Below are positions 41,601-49,667 of a DNA stretch of 64,000 nucleotides, in pieces (the first letter of the stretch is position 1; each line of letters starts with the position of its first letter). The notes beneath the pieces are model-generated. The model did no database searches. It had not been told where the DNA came from and saw only the letters and a program-made list of their open reading frames with translations. Both the position numbers and the translations under genes were made by a program. This DNA comes from Gallionellaceae bacterium (GTDB taxonomy: Bacteria; Pseudomonadota; Gammaproteobacteria; Burkholderiales; Thiobacillaceae), in the NCBI GenBank assembly GCA_028714875.1, contig JAQTLN010000021.1, forward strand, positions 1 to 64,000. The letters are read 5' to 3'.

Positions 41601-42104
41601 GTGTTCGTGCCGGGCGAAGCGGCGGCGAACTACCATTTCACCAGCGCCATCGCCGTGCAGATATTGAAGGACATGGAACCCGCCTTGCGCGGCCTGGTGC
41701 TGGGCAACGAGAGGCCGGAACCTACCTGGGAGGAGCAGTCGCTGGCGTTCGACAGCGAAGAGAGCGTCCCCAGTGGCGCCCCGCCCAAGGCTGGAGCCCT
41801 GCCACCACCGGGAACCCCCACCGCCACCCCGGTCGCGCCAAGCGCGGCGAAACCGGTGATGGGCGCCAAACCGGTCGAGAGCAAACCTGTTCCCGGCAAG
41901 CCCGCGCCCAAACCCGTGGCGAAACCGGTCGCCAAACCCGTGGTCAAGCCGGCTCTGGAACACGCTGAACCGCCCCCGGCTCCGCCGCCGCCACAAATGG
42001 ACAAACCCGATCCCCCGCCGCCGCCGCGCGCGCCCCCTCCTCCGGCCACCAAAGCGAAGAAATCCACTTTTACCTGGCAGGAAGGCGACAACCCGTTGTT
42101 CTGA
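38664..42104 (+). CDS. Divergent class A penicillin-binding protein (GT51 transglycosylase plus transpeptidase-like) with Pro/Lys-rich C-terminus
   Basis: 1146 aa; GGSTLATQIEKYRHS, candidate SSAK (SxxK), SVN (SxN) and KTGTGDH motifs; tail KPVESKPVPGKPAPKPVAKPVAKPVVKPALEHAEPPPAPPPPQ. Confidence 0.75.
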   Translation: MSSEAEPPESGAPAQPPRVLPPDPLKRKIRRFQIAMLIVFLIIVGAVIAAYEMIASPFQAMLLAGYGKRLTFQTDAGENPALRVPKHGPYNIRNGYAELPKFVRRLKEQGFEVTAQARISPDMAHILDYGLYLPYKEKSVTGLTLLDCSNKPLYETRYPRYAYPDFNAVPPMIANTLLFIENRELLDPNHPERNPAVEWDRLAQAVMEKAIQTVDPSRNVPGGSTLATQIEKYRHSPDGLTMTASDKLTQMASASLRAYLDGEDTRASRRRIVLDYLNTVPLSAAAGFGEINGIGEGLEGWFGMDFAKVNQLLMHPRNTPEEARAYKHVLGLLISQRKPSYHLLSGRKGLNAYADTHLRLLAAAHVITPAFRDLALREKITFQTSNGKKSANGGFAENKAASTLRVELAGNLGVRRLYDLDRLDLKANATLHAATQRTVSDFLRRLSDPVVVEAAGLYGHYLLSPENDLTKPIYSFTLYENTEDGALLRVQADNLNQPFDINKSAKLDMGSSAKLRTLLTYLHLITELHDQYVDMPRAELLKLKVGEKDLLMQWVRDYLLRSEDKSITPMLEAAMSRQYSANPAEAFFTGGGVHHFSNFHSDDNHKVMDLWEATRNSVNLPFIRLMRDLVRHFMYRDPDGAAQILADPDDPRREDYLKRFADKEGKAYLARFNKKYKGSTPEEAADALLNHLTANPKRLAAVYRYLEPNADLAAFTESLKARLNNPARLDESDYLYLFETYGPDKFNLADRGYISQIHPLELWLVAYLRSHPGAGWNEIVKASVQERIDVYDWLINTSHKNAQDIRILSLLEIEAFQEIHKRWRRLGYPFSSLVPSYATAIGSSADRPAALAELMGVILNDGEKLPPVTLTRVEFAEGTPYHTLLKRKRPVAQRIFPEEVATVVKRALANVVQEGTARRLRGSFKLDDGSFLPIGGKTGTGDHRLEVYSAKGQVIESKVMNRTATFAFYLGPRFFGVMTVFVPGEAAANYHFTSAIAVQILKDMEPALRGLVLGNERPEPTWEEQSLAFDSEESVPSGAPPKAGALPPPGTPTATPVAPSAAKPVMGAKPVESKPVPGKPAPKPVAKPVAKPVVKPALEHAEPPPAPPPPQMDKPDPPPPPRAPPPPATKAKKSTFTWQEGDNPLF

Positions 42105-42148
42105 GCCACAGTGGGGCCGGAGTCAGTTCCGCGTGTCCCAACCTGGAC

Positions 42149-42225
42149 GTGGGGTGTGGAGAGCACAGCGAGCCGAGCCGCACCATGCAATACGCACCGT
42201 ACTCGATGCGGCTCGCTACGCTCTG
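42149..42225. repeat. Degenerate GTAGGATG-family palindrome
   Basis: GTGGGGTGTGGAGAGCACAGCGAGCCGAGCCGCACC...GATGCGGCTCGCTACGCTC. Confidence 0.5.
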
Positions 42226-42262
42226 ATGAAGCCCCTACCCTTCGGTAACCACATCTACGAAC

Positions 42263-45136
42263 CTAATCCAACTTCGTGTTCGTTCGAGCCAATGCGGCCC
42301 AGGGCAGGCCACCGCCCAGCAGCAGAAAAAGCAGCAACAGGGTGGCCAGGCGTGGCGCATCCAGCAAGCTGTCGAACATCCCCACTGTCAACAGGCTGGA
42401 CAGCGATGCCAGCACCACCCAGGCCAGTCGCGAGCCGTTCCAGGCCGCCCGCGCCGAACGCGCCAAGGCCAGCAGCGTCAGCGCGCTGAACAAGGCGAGG
42501 CCTAGCCAGCCCTGCTCGAACAGCAGATGCACCCAGAGATTCTTGATGTGCCAGGGCAGGTGGACATGGGTCTTGAAGAACCAGCAATCACCGCCGCGCT
42601 CGAAGCCGCCATTGCACAGCAGTTCATGGCCGCCGGCATCGAGTAAACGGAGATTGTCTATATCCACCGTGCCGCCACTGCCGGGATGGTAGAGGGACAA
42701 CTCCACCGGGGGATGGCGCAGCGGCCCGCCCGCGCCGACCGTGATGGCGGCCAGTTCACGGGTATGGCGATGCCATAGCCCATCGCCCGGCGGCGTGAAT
42801 TCCGTCCAGACGCAGGCGCGTGAGTCGAGCATCTGCTTTTCACATAACGGCAGCGCCAGGCGTTCGCCGTTCTGATGGCCGCGTATATCCACGCTCAGGC
42901 GGTAGGTTTGTCCCGCGCTGGCCTGAACGCGCTGCGCGTAATACATCGTTTCACCGCTGCCGAGGCGCAGGAAGGTGTTGTCTTTTTCCGCGACGAAGCC
43001 ATAGGTGGCCGGTTGTTTGTCGACCGGCCCGCGCTCCAGGTAGACACGCGGGAAACTGCCCAGGCCCATGCCGAACAGCCGCGCCGACAGCTTGTCATCA
43101 CGCATGGCCAGAGCCTGGCTCCAGTGATCCACCCGTGTCCGCCAGTCATCGCCGGCCTGGGCCAGGCGCTTCTGGAAATAACCCCCGCCCACCCCCACTC
43201 CGAGCGCCACGGCAAGCAGCAGCAGGATGCCCAGTGGCGCGGCAAGCCTGGCCCAGCCCTGGCGAGCGGAAAGACGCAGGCTGGCGATGGCGAGAATGGC
43301 GAGCGCGACACCCAGCGCCAGGGCGCCGCCGCGTGACACCGTGTAGACGAGTATGGCCGTCACCAGCAACATGAGCGGCAGGGTCAGGGCGAGGTGGCGC
43401 GCTCGCGTCGTGCCCAACCAGAGAAACGGCAGCGCGGCGACCAGATACGCCTCGATGTGGCCGCCGCCGGTGTGCATGCTGGAGAAGAGGCTGGTGATGC
43501 GGTAAGTCTGCGCGCCATCGCTCAAGCCGGCGTACAGCCAGCGCTCCCAGAGGCCGACCAGACTCACCCCGAGCAGGCCGATGCCCATGCCGATGGCGAG
43601 GAGGCGCCCGAGGCCGGCAAGATCGCAGCCGCCTCGGCGGATCAGCAGCATGATCAGCCCCCCCCAGAGAAAGCTCTTGGCGACTCTTAAACTGTTGTAG
43701 GGGCTCCAGTAAGCGGAGAAAGCATTGGCATCGAGCGCGGGAAGCGGCAGCAAATTGCCCAGGCTGGCGAGCAGCGCGACGGCAGCCAGCGCCAGGTACA
43801 GCGACAGCGCGAGCAGCGGTACGCGTCCGGCCTGACGAGTTGGCGGTTTCAGCAGCAGAATCCCCGCTGTCGCCAGCATCAGAAAATCGAATTCGTCGAA
43901 GAAAAACCTTCCGCTCCACGGCGCGAAATCCAGCAAGGGCAAGGCGGCGGGTACCACCACCAGCCAGGCCAGGGGCCAAACCCAGAGCGCCGCCATGTAG
44001 AGCATCAGGCCCAGGCCGAGACCCCACTGCCACAGGGAAAAACCGGCCACGCCGACAAGGGCCGCCAGCAGCATGAGCGATCCCGCGAGCCAGGGCAGCA
44101 GATATGAGTGGCGACTGGTTTTCGGCCGGGAACGATGTTTGCGCCGCCGGGAGCGGCGCGCCGAAGTCCTGGCTGGCTCCGGCGCGGCCGGGGGGCCGGG
44201 CTCCAGCGCGACGTCGCGGGTCGCGCTGGGCCGCTGTTCCGGAATGGCTTCCTCCACCTCCCGGCGCGCTCGGGGTGCCCTGGATAACACCGCTGGCGCC
44301 CATTGCGGGAGACTGCGCTCGCCCAGCCAAGCACCGAACCACAGGCCGGGCAGGGCGAAGAGCAGCTCCAGCACCTCCAGCAGCGGCTGCCCCAGCAGCA
44401 ACGGCACCCCCTCCAGAATCAAGGCCACAGCCAGCGCCACACCCCAGCGCGGCAGCGCCGCGCCACGCCCGGATAGGGCATAGAGGAATCCGACAGGCAC
44501 CCAGAGAATGGAGCTCTTGATCAACAGATAGAGGCGTTGCGGGATGTCGGTGGCATACGCGGACAGGCTCCCCGGCAGGGCCGGGGCGCTCATTGACGTC
44601 CGCGGGTCCAGGGGGAGCAGGGCGGATAGCGCGGCGGTTGCGGCCAACGCGGGCCAGAACCACGTCGGTAGACCCGGCGGGCGCCGGCTCAGGGACGGCC
44701 CGAGTAGCCACCACAACGCCATCCCGGCCGCGAAGCCCAGCAGCGGGGCCGGCAGCCCAGCGGGGGTGGCCAGAAGAGGCGGAAAGTGGATCTGGCCCAA
44801 TTGCAGCAGCACCGCAAGCAGTCCCAGCAACAGGAACACGGCTGCCGCGGCCGCGGGCCGCGCCGAGGCTGCGCGTGGCCACGCGGCTCCCTGCCAGAAA
44901 AATCCCAAGGGAAGGGCCAGGAACACGGGTAGGGCAGGGAGCCCAGCTATAGCCAGGCGACTGGGCAGCAAGCCCAGCGCTTCAGGCCAGCCAACCCCGG
45001 CCGGCGCGAACGGCAGCAGGCCCAAGCCCAGGTAGAGTGCGGTACAGGTGACGGCGAAGGGAAGCAGGGCGGAGTTCACGGAGTGAGCGGGGATAGAGGA
45101 GGTATCGAGGCGCACGATAGGATGCGCCGCAGCCAT
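42263..45136 (-). CDS. Large polytopic protein: VanZ-like N-terminal region, O-antigen-ligase-like region and C-terminal extracytoplasmic insert
   Basis: 957 aa, many TM segments; ligase-like ITSLFSSMHTGGGHIEAYLVAALPFLWLG; late loop ETMYYAQRVQASAGQTYRLSVDIRG...GGTVDIDNLRLLDAGGHELLCNGGFERGGDCW resembles a carbohydrate-binding fold. Confidence 0.7.
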   Translation of the reverse strand: MAAAHPIVRLDTSSIPAHSVNSALLPFAVTCTALYLGLGLLPFAPAGVGWPEALGLLPSRLAIAGLPALPVFLALPLGFFWQGAAWPRAASARPAAAAAVFLLLGLLAVLLQLGQIHFPPLLATPAGLPAPLLGFAAGMALWWLLGPSLSRRPPGLPTWFWPALAATAALSALLPLDPRTSMSAPALPGSLSAYATDIPQRLYLLIKSSILWVPVGFLYALSGRGAALPRWGVALAVALILEGVPLLLGQPLLEVLELLFALPGLWFGAWLGERSLPQWAPAVLSRAPRARREVEEAIPEQRPSATRDVALEPGPPAAPEPARTSARRSRRRKHRSRPKTSRHSYLLPWLAGSLMLLAALVGVAGFSLWQWGLGLGLMLYMAALWVWPLAWLVVVPAALPLLDFAPWSGRFFFDEFDFLMLATAGILLLKPPTRQAGRVPLLALSLYLALAAVALLASLGNLLPLPALDANAFSAYWSPYNSLRVAKSFLWGGLIMLLIRRGGCDLAGLGRLLAIGMGIGLLGVSLVGLWERWLYAGLSDGAQTYRITSLFSSMHTGGGHIEAYLVAALPFLWLGTTRARHLALTLPLMLLVTAILVYTVSRGGALALGVALAILAIASLRLSARQGWARLAAPLGILLLLAVALGVGVGGGYFQKRLAQAGDDWRTRVDHWSQALAMRDDKLSARLFGMGLGSFPRVYLERGPVDKQPATYGFVAEKDNTFLRLGSGETMYYAQRVQASAGQTYRLSVDIRGHQNGERLALPLCEKQMLDSRACVWTEFTPPGDGLWHRHTRELAAITVGAGGPLRHPPVELSLYHPGSGGTVDIDNLRLLDAGGHELLCNGGFERGGDCWFFKTHVHLPWHIKNLWVHLLFEQGWLGLALFSALTLLALARSARAAWNGSRLAWVVLASLSSLLTVGMFDSLLDAPRLATLLLLFLLLGGGLPWAALARTNTKLD

Positions 45137-45172
45137 ATGCCTCGCGCGGCGAAGCCTGATTTGGGGTTACAC

Positions 45173-45205
45173 CAAAAAAAGGGGGGCGCAGCGCGCCCCC
45201 CTTTC
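45173..45205 (-). terminator. Rho-independent terminator downstream of the PEP-CTERM gene
   Basis: Minus strand GGGGGGCGCGCTGCGCCCCCCTTTTTTT. Confidence 0.8.
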
Positions 45206-45222
45206 ATCGGTCATTCGAAGCC

Positions 45223-45945
45223 TCAGCGTATGCGGCGACGCATCAACCCCAGGCCAGTCAGACCAAGACCCAACAAGGCCAGGGTCGCGGGTTCGGGGAT
45301 GGTGCCACCGCCGCTACCACCGCCACCGCCACCGCCACCGCCACCGCCGCCACTGGAGCAAGCGGGATCGGTCGGGTGGGCGGTGCAGAACGGGATGGCG
45401 GTGCCGTTCAGGTTGAAGACGATGCTATTCCAGATGGCGTCCTCGGAATAACTCTCGCCCTCCCAGAAAGCCTGGTCACTGAGATTCTCATAGAAACGGA
45501 AGGAGAAGACTCCGCCCGCTGTGACGGTGGTATCCACCACATCCAACAGACCACTGAACGCTACGTTTTGGCCGAGACTGTAATCACCGCTGCCCAGTTG
45601 GAAGCTTCCCAGATTGCTGGCGCCGTAGAGAATGTTCACAAACAGGTGCTGACCGGCCGTGTCGTACAGTGTGACAGCACTGGCAACGCCCGAGAAGTCG
45701 ATGGTCTCGATGGTGTAGCCATCCGGCGCACCCGTGGACGAGGTGAATGATGTCGTGATGTTGTAGGGGTCGCCTGCCGGAACCGTGCTCGGGCTGCCGG
45801 TACTTAACTCGTTGTTGCTACCCCAACTTTTTATGTCGGTATAGGTCGTGGTGGTTTCCATTAGTGTGGCGTTGGCCAGGCCGCTTCCCAGCAAGGGAAG
45901 CATGGTCGCCAGAAGCGCGAGTGTCTGTTTGAGTGTCATGATCAT
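45223..45945 (-). CDS. PEP-CTERM sorting domain-containing secreted protein
   Basis: Signal peptide, poly-Gly linker (GGGGGGGGGGGG), C-terminal IPEPATLALLGLGLTGLGLMRRRIR. Confidence 0.92.
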   Translation of the reverse strand: MIMTLKQTLALLATMLPLLGSGLANATLMETTTTYTDIKSWGSNNELSTGSPSTVPAGDPYNITTSFTSSTGAPDGYTIETIDFSGVASAVTLYDTAGQHLFVNILYGASNLGSFQLGSGDYSLGQNVAFSGLLDVVDTTVTAGGVFSFRFYENLSDQAFWEGESYSEDAIWNSIVFNLNGTAIPFCTAHPTDPACSSGGGGGGGGGGGGSGGGTIPEPATLALLGLGLTGLGLMRRRIR

Positions 45946-45959
45946 CTCCTGTCAAAGGT

Positions 45960-46748
45960 TCAATTCAGTGTCCGGGCAGAAGCCTTGCCGCGCCGACCGC
46001 GTAGTGCCAGACCCGCTGCGGCGGCTCCCGCTAACAGCAGGGCTAAGCTCCCAGGTTCCGGAATCGAGCCGTCGGGGTGTGTCTTGAGGGATTGTGGGTT
46101 CCAGATGTGATACTGGTTTCCGCCAGAAATGACCTTCCAGCAAGGAGCTGCGGCGGGGGCGCATTGGGCGGTGGTGGTCCAGTAACGCTCAACGTCGTAG
46201 GTACGGGTGAAGCTGTAACTGGTCTTGCCATCCGGGCAGGTGGACGCAGTCTTGGACAGTTTGAAGTTCAGCGCCAGCGTAATAGATGCCGCCCCAACTA
46301 TCTTGCTACCCGTGAGACGGTAGCGCATACCCTCTACATTGGGCCCCTGCCACAAATGCTCGACCACGGGAGCGTTGCTTCCCCGGTCACCCGATTTGCA
46401 TAGATTGTTTGTCACCACCACGACCTTCAGCGGGGTCAAGGGATCCACAGTGTCGAAAGTGAATGGCCGCAAAGTAGTTGGTAAAAAAGATGCGGTGGGG
46501 ATAGTGATGCTGGGAGAAGGACTGCCTTGAGGATTTAGTTCCTGTTCCACACCGGCCTGCTCGTTCGGAGGCGTCACCTCTTGATCACTGTCGAAAGACA
46601 GCCCACCGGAACCGAGTTGAGAGGGGGTTGAAGCGCTGTCCTTGACGACGATGCTGTACGGCTCCACGTTGACGGCCATGGCGGGTGTCCAGGGCCAAGC
46701 CGCCGCGGTTAGGCAGGCCATGGCAATGGTGAGAACACGTCTGATCAT
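45960..46748 (-). CDS. PEP-CTERM sorting domain-containing secreted protein
   Basis: Signal peptide; C-terminal SIPEPGSLALLLAGAAAAGLALRGRRGK. Confidence 0.88.
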   Translation of the reverse strand: MIRRVLTIAMACLTAAAWPWTPAMAVNVEPYSIVVKDSASTPSQLGSGGLSFDSDQEVTPPNEQAGVEQELNPQGSPSPSITIPTASFLPTTLRPFTFDTVDPLTPLKVVVVTNNLCKSGDRGSNAPVVEHLWQGPNVEGMRYRLTGSKIVGAASITLALNFKLSKTASTCPDGKTSYSFTRTYDVERYWTTTAQCAPAAAPCWKVISGGNQYHIWNPQSLKTHPDGSIPEPGSLALLLAGAAAAGLALRGRRGKASARTLN

Positions 46749-46924
46749 TTCTTGCTCCTAAATGCGGAGCGGGCTACGCCCGGTATCCAGCATTGCAATT
46801 CAATCGATTTAACATAAGCAATTTTTGGTCCAACATTATTTCTGTTTAATATCAAAGACATGCACAAGCGCATGGTGTGATGCGGTCAGTTATGTAAAAA
46901 AAACCGACAGCCCGACCGTCGCCA

Positions 46925-48187
46925 TCAGGGAGTGGCTGGATACTTCGCCCCCGCCCCCGCTTCCCTCCTGCCCAGATGCCCCAGTAGCACGGAGAGGATG
47001 ATCAGGTGATAGGGGATATCCCAGTAGGCCAGCCCCAAAAACAGACCTCCCGCCGCATAGGCCGCCAGGGAGGCGCGCAGCATGACGGCATAGTCGCCCG
47101 CCCAGGGGGGGGCGCGGGAACGACCCGCCTGCCAGATGATGCGAGTGAGGGCGAGCATGGAGCCGAAGATCAGCAGACTCCACAGAGTGAGTCCGAGCAA
47201 GCCGTGTTCGGTGACGATCTGCACATAACTGCTATGCCAAGCTATGGGGTGCTCGGGGTCCGGCTGGACCGCGATCCAGCCGTCGAAGCCGGCACCCGTC
47301 AGAGGGTGTTCACGGGCGTAGGCGAACCCTATCCGCCATGCGTCCAGACGGCTGGTCGCGGAGGCATCCTGCTCATAGGTGCTGATGGTACCCATGCGTT
47401 CGAACCACTTCGCCGGCAATGTGGTGATGGCAAGCACCCCCCCGGCCAAAAGAAGCGGCAGCATCAGTTGTCTGCGCTTGCCACTCCAGAGCAGGAAGAG
47501 GCTGGTCACCCCCAGAGTAATCAGGCCACCACGGGACCAGGAAGAGAGAACAGCCGCATAACTCAAACCGACCAAGGCCATGAGGATCCAACGTAAGCGT
47601 CCGTGCCTGGCCTCGCGCAGCCAGAGCGCCAGCAGGGGGATGTTCATGGCCATGGCCACCGCGAACTCATTGTTGCCGTAAAAATGGCTGCCTGGTGGGC
47701 CGTACACACGGTCCTGGAAGCCGGTCATGACCGCCCAATAACCTCCCTTCAGGGTAACCAGGCCGAAGGAAATGGCGATGGTGATGATCAGGAAGAAGAG
47801 TTTCCGCCGGCTATCGATGAGCAGCAGGGTGGGCAACAGCGCCAGGAATATCTTGCTTATATCGGAGAGCTTGATCCAGGCTGACCAGGGAAACTGGGAA
47901 TGCCAGGTAGTGAAGAAGAAGCAGACCCATAATAGGAGAAAGATCAGGAGTCGCCAGTCCCAGGGTGGTTTGGGCAGAGTCCCACGACGATAAGCGTCCC
48001 AACCCAGAGAGAGGCCGACGACGGCGAACAGGGTCTGGTACACAGGGAAATTGGACATGAATCCCACACCATAGGAATGGGGATTCATGTAGGCGAGGAC
48101 AGCCAATCCCAATACCCCCACCCACGGCCACAACCAGGCAGCCCAGGCCAGGGCGGCGAGAATCAGGAATATGGCCAGATCGCGCAT
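46925..48187 (-). CDS. Putative O-glycosylation ligase, exosortase A system-associated (Wzy/O-antigen ligase family)
   Basis: MRDLAIFLILAALAWAAWLWPWVGVLGLAVLAYMNPHSYGVGF...DRVYGPPGSHFYGNNEFAVAMAMNIPLL. Confidence 0.85.
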   Translation of the reverse strand: MRDLAIFLILAALAWAAWLWPWVGVLGLAVLAYMNPHSYGVGFMSNFPVYQTLFAVVGLSLGWDAYRRGTLPKPPWDWRLLIFLLLWVCFFFTTWHSQFPWSAWIKLSDISKIFLALLPTLLLIDSRRKLFFLIITIAISFGLVTLKGGYWAVMTGFQDRVYGPPGSHFYGNNEFAVAMAMNIPLLALWLREARHGRLRWILMALVGLSYAAVLSSWSRGGLITLGVTSLFLLWSGKRRQLMLPLLLAGGVLAITTLPAKWFERMGTISTYEQDASATSRLDAWRIGFAYAREHPLTGAGFDGWIAVQPDPEHPIAWHSSYVQIVTEHGLLGLTLWSLLIFGSMLALTRIIWQAGRSRAPPWAGDYAVMLRASLAAYAAGGLFLGLAYWDIPYHLIILSVLLGHLGRREAGAGAKYPATP

Positions 48188-48203
48188 CTTGGTTCCGCCT
48201 CAG

Positions 48204-49667
48204 TCAGTGTTTGCCATGAGCGCGCGCTGTTTCTCGCACTCTTTCACTTTTTGGATAGCTGACAGCGGCTGTTGCCAAGCCTCCTCTATGCTTGGGTCTG
48301 GGCAACAACCGGTTGTGGATGATCCTGAGCATGACATAGCCCAGTATTCCCCCCACGCTTTCCAGGAACCAGTCGGTGGTATCGGGAAACTTGCCCGGCA
48401 GCAGCACCTGGCCGAGTTCGATTCCCAGGGCGATGGCGATCATGCTGAGCAACGAGGCCGCCGCCGCGTAGCCACGCCAGCGCCAGGACAGGCCGCCCAC
48501 CCACCAGGCCAGCAGGCCGCCCAGGGGAGCGAAGAACAGGGTCTTGTGGAACACCTCGGTGATGGCGCGGAATTCCGTGCCGAAGTAATACACCTGGAAC
48601 GGCACGTGGTTGAGGAATTCCATGCGCTCGCGCACGAAATCGCCGTCAGCGCGGAAATCGAAGGGATACCAGAACACCAGCATCAATACTGGCAACCAGG
48701 CGAGGGCGAGGGCCAGGCGTAGCCAGTTCGGCGAGGCCGCGCGAATCGCGGAACCGGCTTTTCCGGTTCCGCCGCGACCGAACTGGCGGCCGCCCAGCCA
48801 GGCGCCGATAGCCGCGCCCAGCGCGCCAGTGAACAGATCGGTCATGTCGCTGACCCGCGAATAGACGAACAACTGCATGAACTCCACGGCGACGGCCGCG
48901 AGAAAGGTCATGCGCCAGACCTTCAGATTGTCGCGACCGGGCCGCGCGCGCCAGAGCCAGGCCAGCGGCACCCAGAGCAGGATGTCGGTTCCGATCTGAT
49001 ACAGGGCCTGCATGAAATTGCCGGGCAGGTCGGCGAAGGGGATCAGATTGACCTTGCCCTCGTGCCACTTGTGATAGATCTCGACCACGCTGATGGTGAG
49101 ATCCAGCGGCAGGACGCTGTAGCCGATGACCATGGCGAAGTAGGCCCAGGCGACGCGCTCCGCCATTCCCGCCGGCTCGCGTTCGCGATGCCAGCCCTCG
49201 TGCCAGGCCAGGAGGCGGGCGCCGAAGCCCCACCAGCAGGCGGTGCCGATCAGGGCGCCCAGGACTTCCGCCGCGATGTCGTTCTGCGACACCGTGCGTT
49301 GCGGGAAGAATAACTGGGTGAATTCGATGCCCAGGCTCAGCGCCGCCGCCGCCAGCCAGACGAACAAGGTCGCCGCCGCGCCGAGCGCGGCGTGACGACC
49401 CTGCGCCAGGGTGCCGTTCCAGAGGAAGGCCAGCGGAATGAACAGCAGCAAATTGGCCATCCAGTCGGCGCGCGAGCCGATGCCGAGGCTCAGAAAGGGG
49501 ATGGCCTGGAACCGCGCCGTCGCTTCGTCCCAGGGCAGAGCATGGTAATCCAGCGGAACCAGGCTGCCGTAGACGACGAATACCAGGTAAAGCAGTCCCA
49601 GCCAGAACAACAGGCCGCGCTGTCGCGCCAGGGCGCGGCGGCGGCTGGGATGTCGTTCAGTGGCCAT
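48204..49667 (-). CDS. VanZ-like family membrane protein
   Basis: YGSLVPLDYHALPWDEA...NLLLFIPLAFLW...EFTQLFFPQRTVSQNDIAAEVLGALIG; second VanZ-like segment toward the C-terminus. Confidence 0.85.
   Translation of the reverse strand: MATERHPSRRRALARQRGLLFWLGLLYLVFVVYGSLVPLDYHALPWDEATARFQAIPFLSLGIGSRADWMANLLLFIPLAFLWNGTLAQGRHAALGAAATLFVWLAAAALSLGIEFTQLFFPQRTVSQNDIAAEVLGALIGTACWWGFGARLLAWHEGWHREREPAGMAERVAWAYFAMVIGYSVLPLDLTISVVEIYHKWHEGKVNLIPFADLPGNFMQALYQIGTDILLWVPLAWLWRARPGRDNLKVWRMTFLAAVAVEFMQLFVYSRVSDMTDLFTGALGAAIGAWLGGRQFGRGGTGKAGSAIRAASPNWLRLALALAWLPVLMLVFWYPFDFRADGDFVRERMEFLNHVPFQVYYFGTEFRAITEVFHKTLFFAPLGGLLAWWVGGLSWRWRGYAAAASLLSMIAIALGIELGQVLLPGKFPDTTDWFLESVGGILGYVMLRIIHNRLLPRPKHRGGLATAAVSYPKSERVRETARAHGKH

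Noticed and set aside
45300-45356. CCACCG hexamer tandem repeat
   Set aside because: It encodes the Gly-rich linker before the PEP-CTERM motif, a common composition for such proteins; not counted as an independent system.
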